Part shown: positions 62,973-64,000 of the stretch, piece after piece | Layout of the letters: each line of letters starts with the position of its first letter | Position numbering within the stretch: the stretch's first letter is position 1 | NCBI GenBank assembly: GCA_003248315.1 | Contig: QKWM01000004.1 | Span: 4,275,001-4,339,000, forward strand | DNA length: 64,000 nt | Reading direction: 5' to 3' | Origin: Streptomyces sp. SW4 | Lineage (GTDB): Bacteria > Actinomycetota > Actinomycetes > Streptomycetales > Streptomycetaceae | Notes under the pieces: model-generated | Database searches by the model: none | Told to the model about the DNA's origin: nothing | Seen by the model: the letters and a program-made list of their open reading frames with translations, nothing else | Translations under genes and position numbers: made by a program

Positions 62973-63668
62973 GTGGAAAACGGCGCCGCCCGGACCGCCC
63001 CGGCAGTGATTGTCGCCATCGACGGCCCCTCCGGCACGGGCAAGTCGAGCACCTCGAAGGCCGTGGCCGCCCAGCTCGGCCTGAGCTACCTGGACACCGG
63101 CGCCCAGTACCGGGCGATCACCTGGTGGATGGTCACCAACGGCATCGACACCGACGACCCCCGGGCCATCGCCGCGGCCGCCGACAAGCCCGAGATCGTC
63201 TCCGGCACCGACCCGGCCGACCCCACCATCACCGTCGACGGCGTCGACGTCTCCGGCCCGATCCGCACCCAGGAGGTCACCTCCAAGGTCAGCGCGGTCA
63301 GCGCCGTCCCGGAGATCCGGGCCCGGATCACCGAGCTGCAGCGGGCGATCGCCGCCTCCGCGGTGACCGGCATCGTCGTCGAGGGCCGGGACATCGGCAC
63401 CACCGTCCTGCCGGACGCCGACCTCAAGATCTTCCTCACCGCCTCCCCGGAGGCCCGCGCCGCCCGCCGCAGCGGCGAGCTGAAGGGCGCCGACGTCAAC
63501 GCCACCCGCGAGGCCCTGATCAAGCGGGACGCCGCCGACTCCAGCCGCAAGACCTCGCCGCTGGCCAAGGCCGACGACGCGGTCGAGGTGGACACCACCG
63601 AGCTCACGCTGCCGCAGGTCGTCGAGTGCGTCGTCACCCTCGTCGAGGAGAAGCGGGCCGGGAAGTGA
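62973..63668 (+). CDS. cmk: Cytidylate kinase
   Basis: 231 residues from GTG 62973, with AGGAAGG upstream; intact. P-loop VIVAIDGPSGTGKSSTSKAV, the nucleotide block LSYLDTGAQYRAITWWM, SAVPEIRARITELQRAIAAS, VVEGRDIGTTVLPDADLKIF and the lid ASPEARAARRSGELK. It phosphorylates CMP and dCMP to the diphosphates. It overlaps the acyltransferase gene (GTGA). In many Streptomyces it is followed by the GTPase der; only the acyltransferase is visible here. Confidence 0.96.
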   Translation: MENGAARTAPAVIVAIDGPSGTGKSSTSKAVAAQLGLSYLDTGAQYRAITWWMVTNGIDTDDPRAIAAAADKPEIVSGTDPADPTITVDGVDVSGPIRTQEVTSKVSAVSAVPEIRARITELQRAIAASAVTGIVVEGRDIGTTVLPDADLKIFLTASPEARAARRSGELKGADVNATREALIKRDAADSSRKTSPLAKADDAVEVDTTELTLPQVVECVVTLVEEKRAGK

Positions 63669-64000
63669 GCCTGCCGTCCGTTCCGTCGGAGAGAGGGGCC
63701 GAGATCGGCCGGCGCATCGGCGTCGGCCTGATGTACGGGCTGTGGCGGCCGCGCGTGCTCGGCGCCTGGAAGGTGCCCGCGAGCGGCCCGGTGATCTTCG
63801 CCGTCAACCACTCCCACAACATCGACGGCCCGATGGTCATGGGCGTGGCGCCCCGGCCGACGCACTTCCTCATCAAGAAGGAGGCGTTCGTCGGCCCGCT
63901 GGACCCCTTCCTGACCGGCATCGGCCAGGTGAAGGTGGACCGGAGCACCACCGACCGCACGGCGATCACCCGGGCGCTCGGCGTGCTGGAGGCCGGCGGC
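63665..64000 (+). CDS. 1-acyl-glycerol-3-phosphate acyltransferase-like protein, N-terminal part
   Basis: 112 codons from GTG 63665 to the window edge, in frame throughout. The PlsC catalytic HX4D motif is present in VIFAVNHSHNIDGPMVMG, preceded by MYGLWRPRVLGAWKVPASGP and followed by THFLIKKEAFVGPLDPFLTG and QVKVDRSTTDRTAITRAL, which is the glycerophosphate-binding block. It acylates lysophosphatidic acid or a related lipid at the membrane. Coupled to cmk by a 4-bp overlap. The C-terminal half lies outside the window. Confidence 0.92.
   Translation, partial: MSLPSVPSERGAEIGRRIGVGLMYGLWRPRVLGAWKVPASGPVIFAVNHSHNIDGPMVMGVAPRPTHFLIKKEAFVGPLDPFLTGIGQVKVDRSTTDRTAITRALGVLEAGG

Overview
The window is a 64 kb piece of a Streptomyces chromosome. 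Support comes from the very high GC content, a complete 16S-23S-5S rRNA operon of actinobacterial type, a short chaplin (ChpE), Spo0M, SerB with an N-terminal ACT half, and the tlyA-nadK-recN and scpA-scpB-pseudouridine synthase clusters. Gene content is core chromosome, mostly housekeeping and developmental genes. I see no prophage, integron, insertion sequence, CRISPR array or tRNA gene.

Layout. 1-4.4 kb: end of fabI, a small secreted protein, an FCD-type GntR regulator divergent from a CynX-type MFS transporter with a tiny transporter-associated protein, and a SixA-like phosphatase. 4.5-11.6 kb: serB, a multi-pass 'streptophobe' membrane protein, a FHA-FHA-ABC-membrane fusion, and a secreted SLT lytic transglycosylase whose mRNA appears to start with a folded leader. 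11.7-18.5 kb: QueA-like enzyme overlapping an SDR, a GAF sensor kinase with a NarL-type regulator, chpE, a C-rich repeat region, a conserved unknown and an orphan ABC ATPase. 18.5-23 kb: NfeD-like protein and SPFH protein, HNH endonuclease, PEBP, Spo0M and alkyladenine glycosylase. 23-28.7 kb: rRNA operon. 28.7-33 kb: an Arg-Asp-repeat TPR protein, a DUF1015 protein and a HAD phosphatase. 33.1-36.2 kb: iron-box-controlled FecCD-FecCD-ATPase operon. 36.3-42.2 kb: SCP2-like protein, a small acidic protein, tlyA, nadK, recN and a glycosyltransferase. 42.7-47.3 kb: PucR regulator, LLM oxidoreductase and GH15 hydrolase. 47.8-53.7 kb: pyrG, ADP-ribose-type Nudix hydrolase, a TPR ATPase-like regulator and alanine dehydrogenase. 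54-58.8 kb: parA, a putative ribbon-helix-helix partner, scpA, scpB and an RsuA-family pseudouridine synthase. 58.9-60.7 kb: NrtR-like Nudix regulator with an ADP-ribosylglycohydrolase behind a large inverted repeat. 60.7-64 kb: Rieske lipoprotein, then aroH-tyrA and cmk-plsC-like genes, cut by the window edge.

Major caveat. About 45 positions in otherwise well-conserved genes, including essential ones such as pyrG, serB, scpA and tyrA, need one extra base to stay in frame. Every one I worked through is a loss of one G or C from a short G/C run. I read these as sequencing or assembly under-calls, not gene decay, and I annotate such genes as single CDSs with the shift position noted. Protein lengths for these genes assume the base is restored.

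Functional themes: envelope and development (chaplin, SLT enzyme, Spo0M, SPFH/NfeD, kinase pair), chromosome maintenance (RecN, ParA, ScpAB, DNA glycosylase), nucleotide and NAD/ADP-ribose metabolism (pyrG, cmk, nadK, two Nudix proteins, ADP-ribosylglycohydrolase), and ribosome production (rRNA operon, TlyA, pseudouridine synthase). The least explained items are the SLT leader RNA, the hairpin over the NrtR start codon, the RD-repeat protein after the rRNA operon, and the tandem repeats in two intergenic regions.
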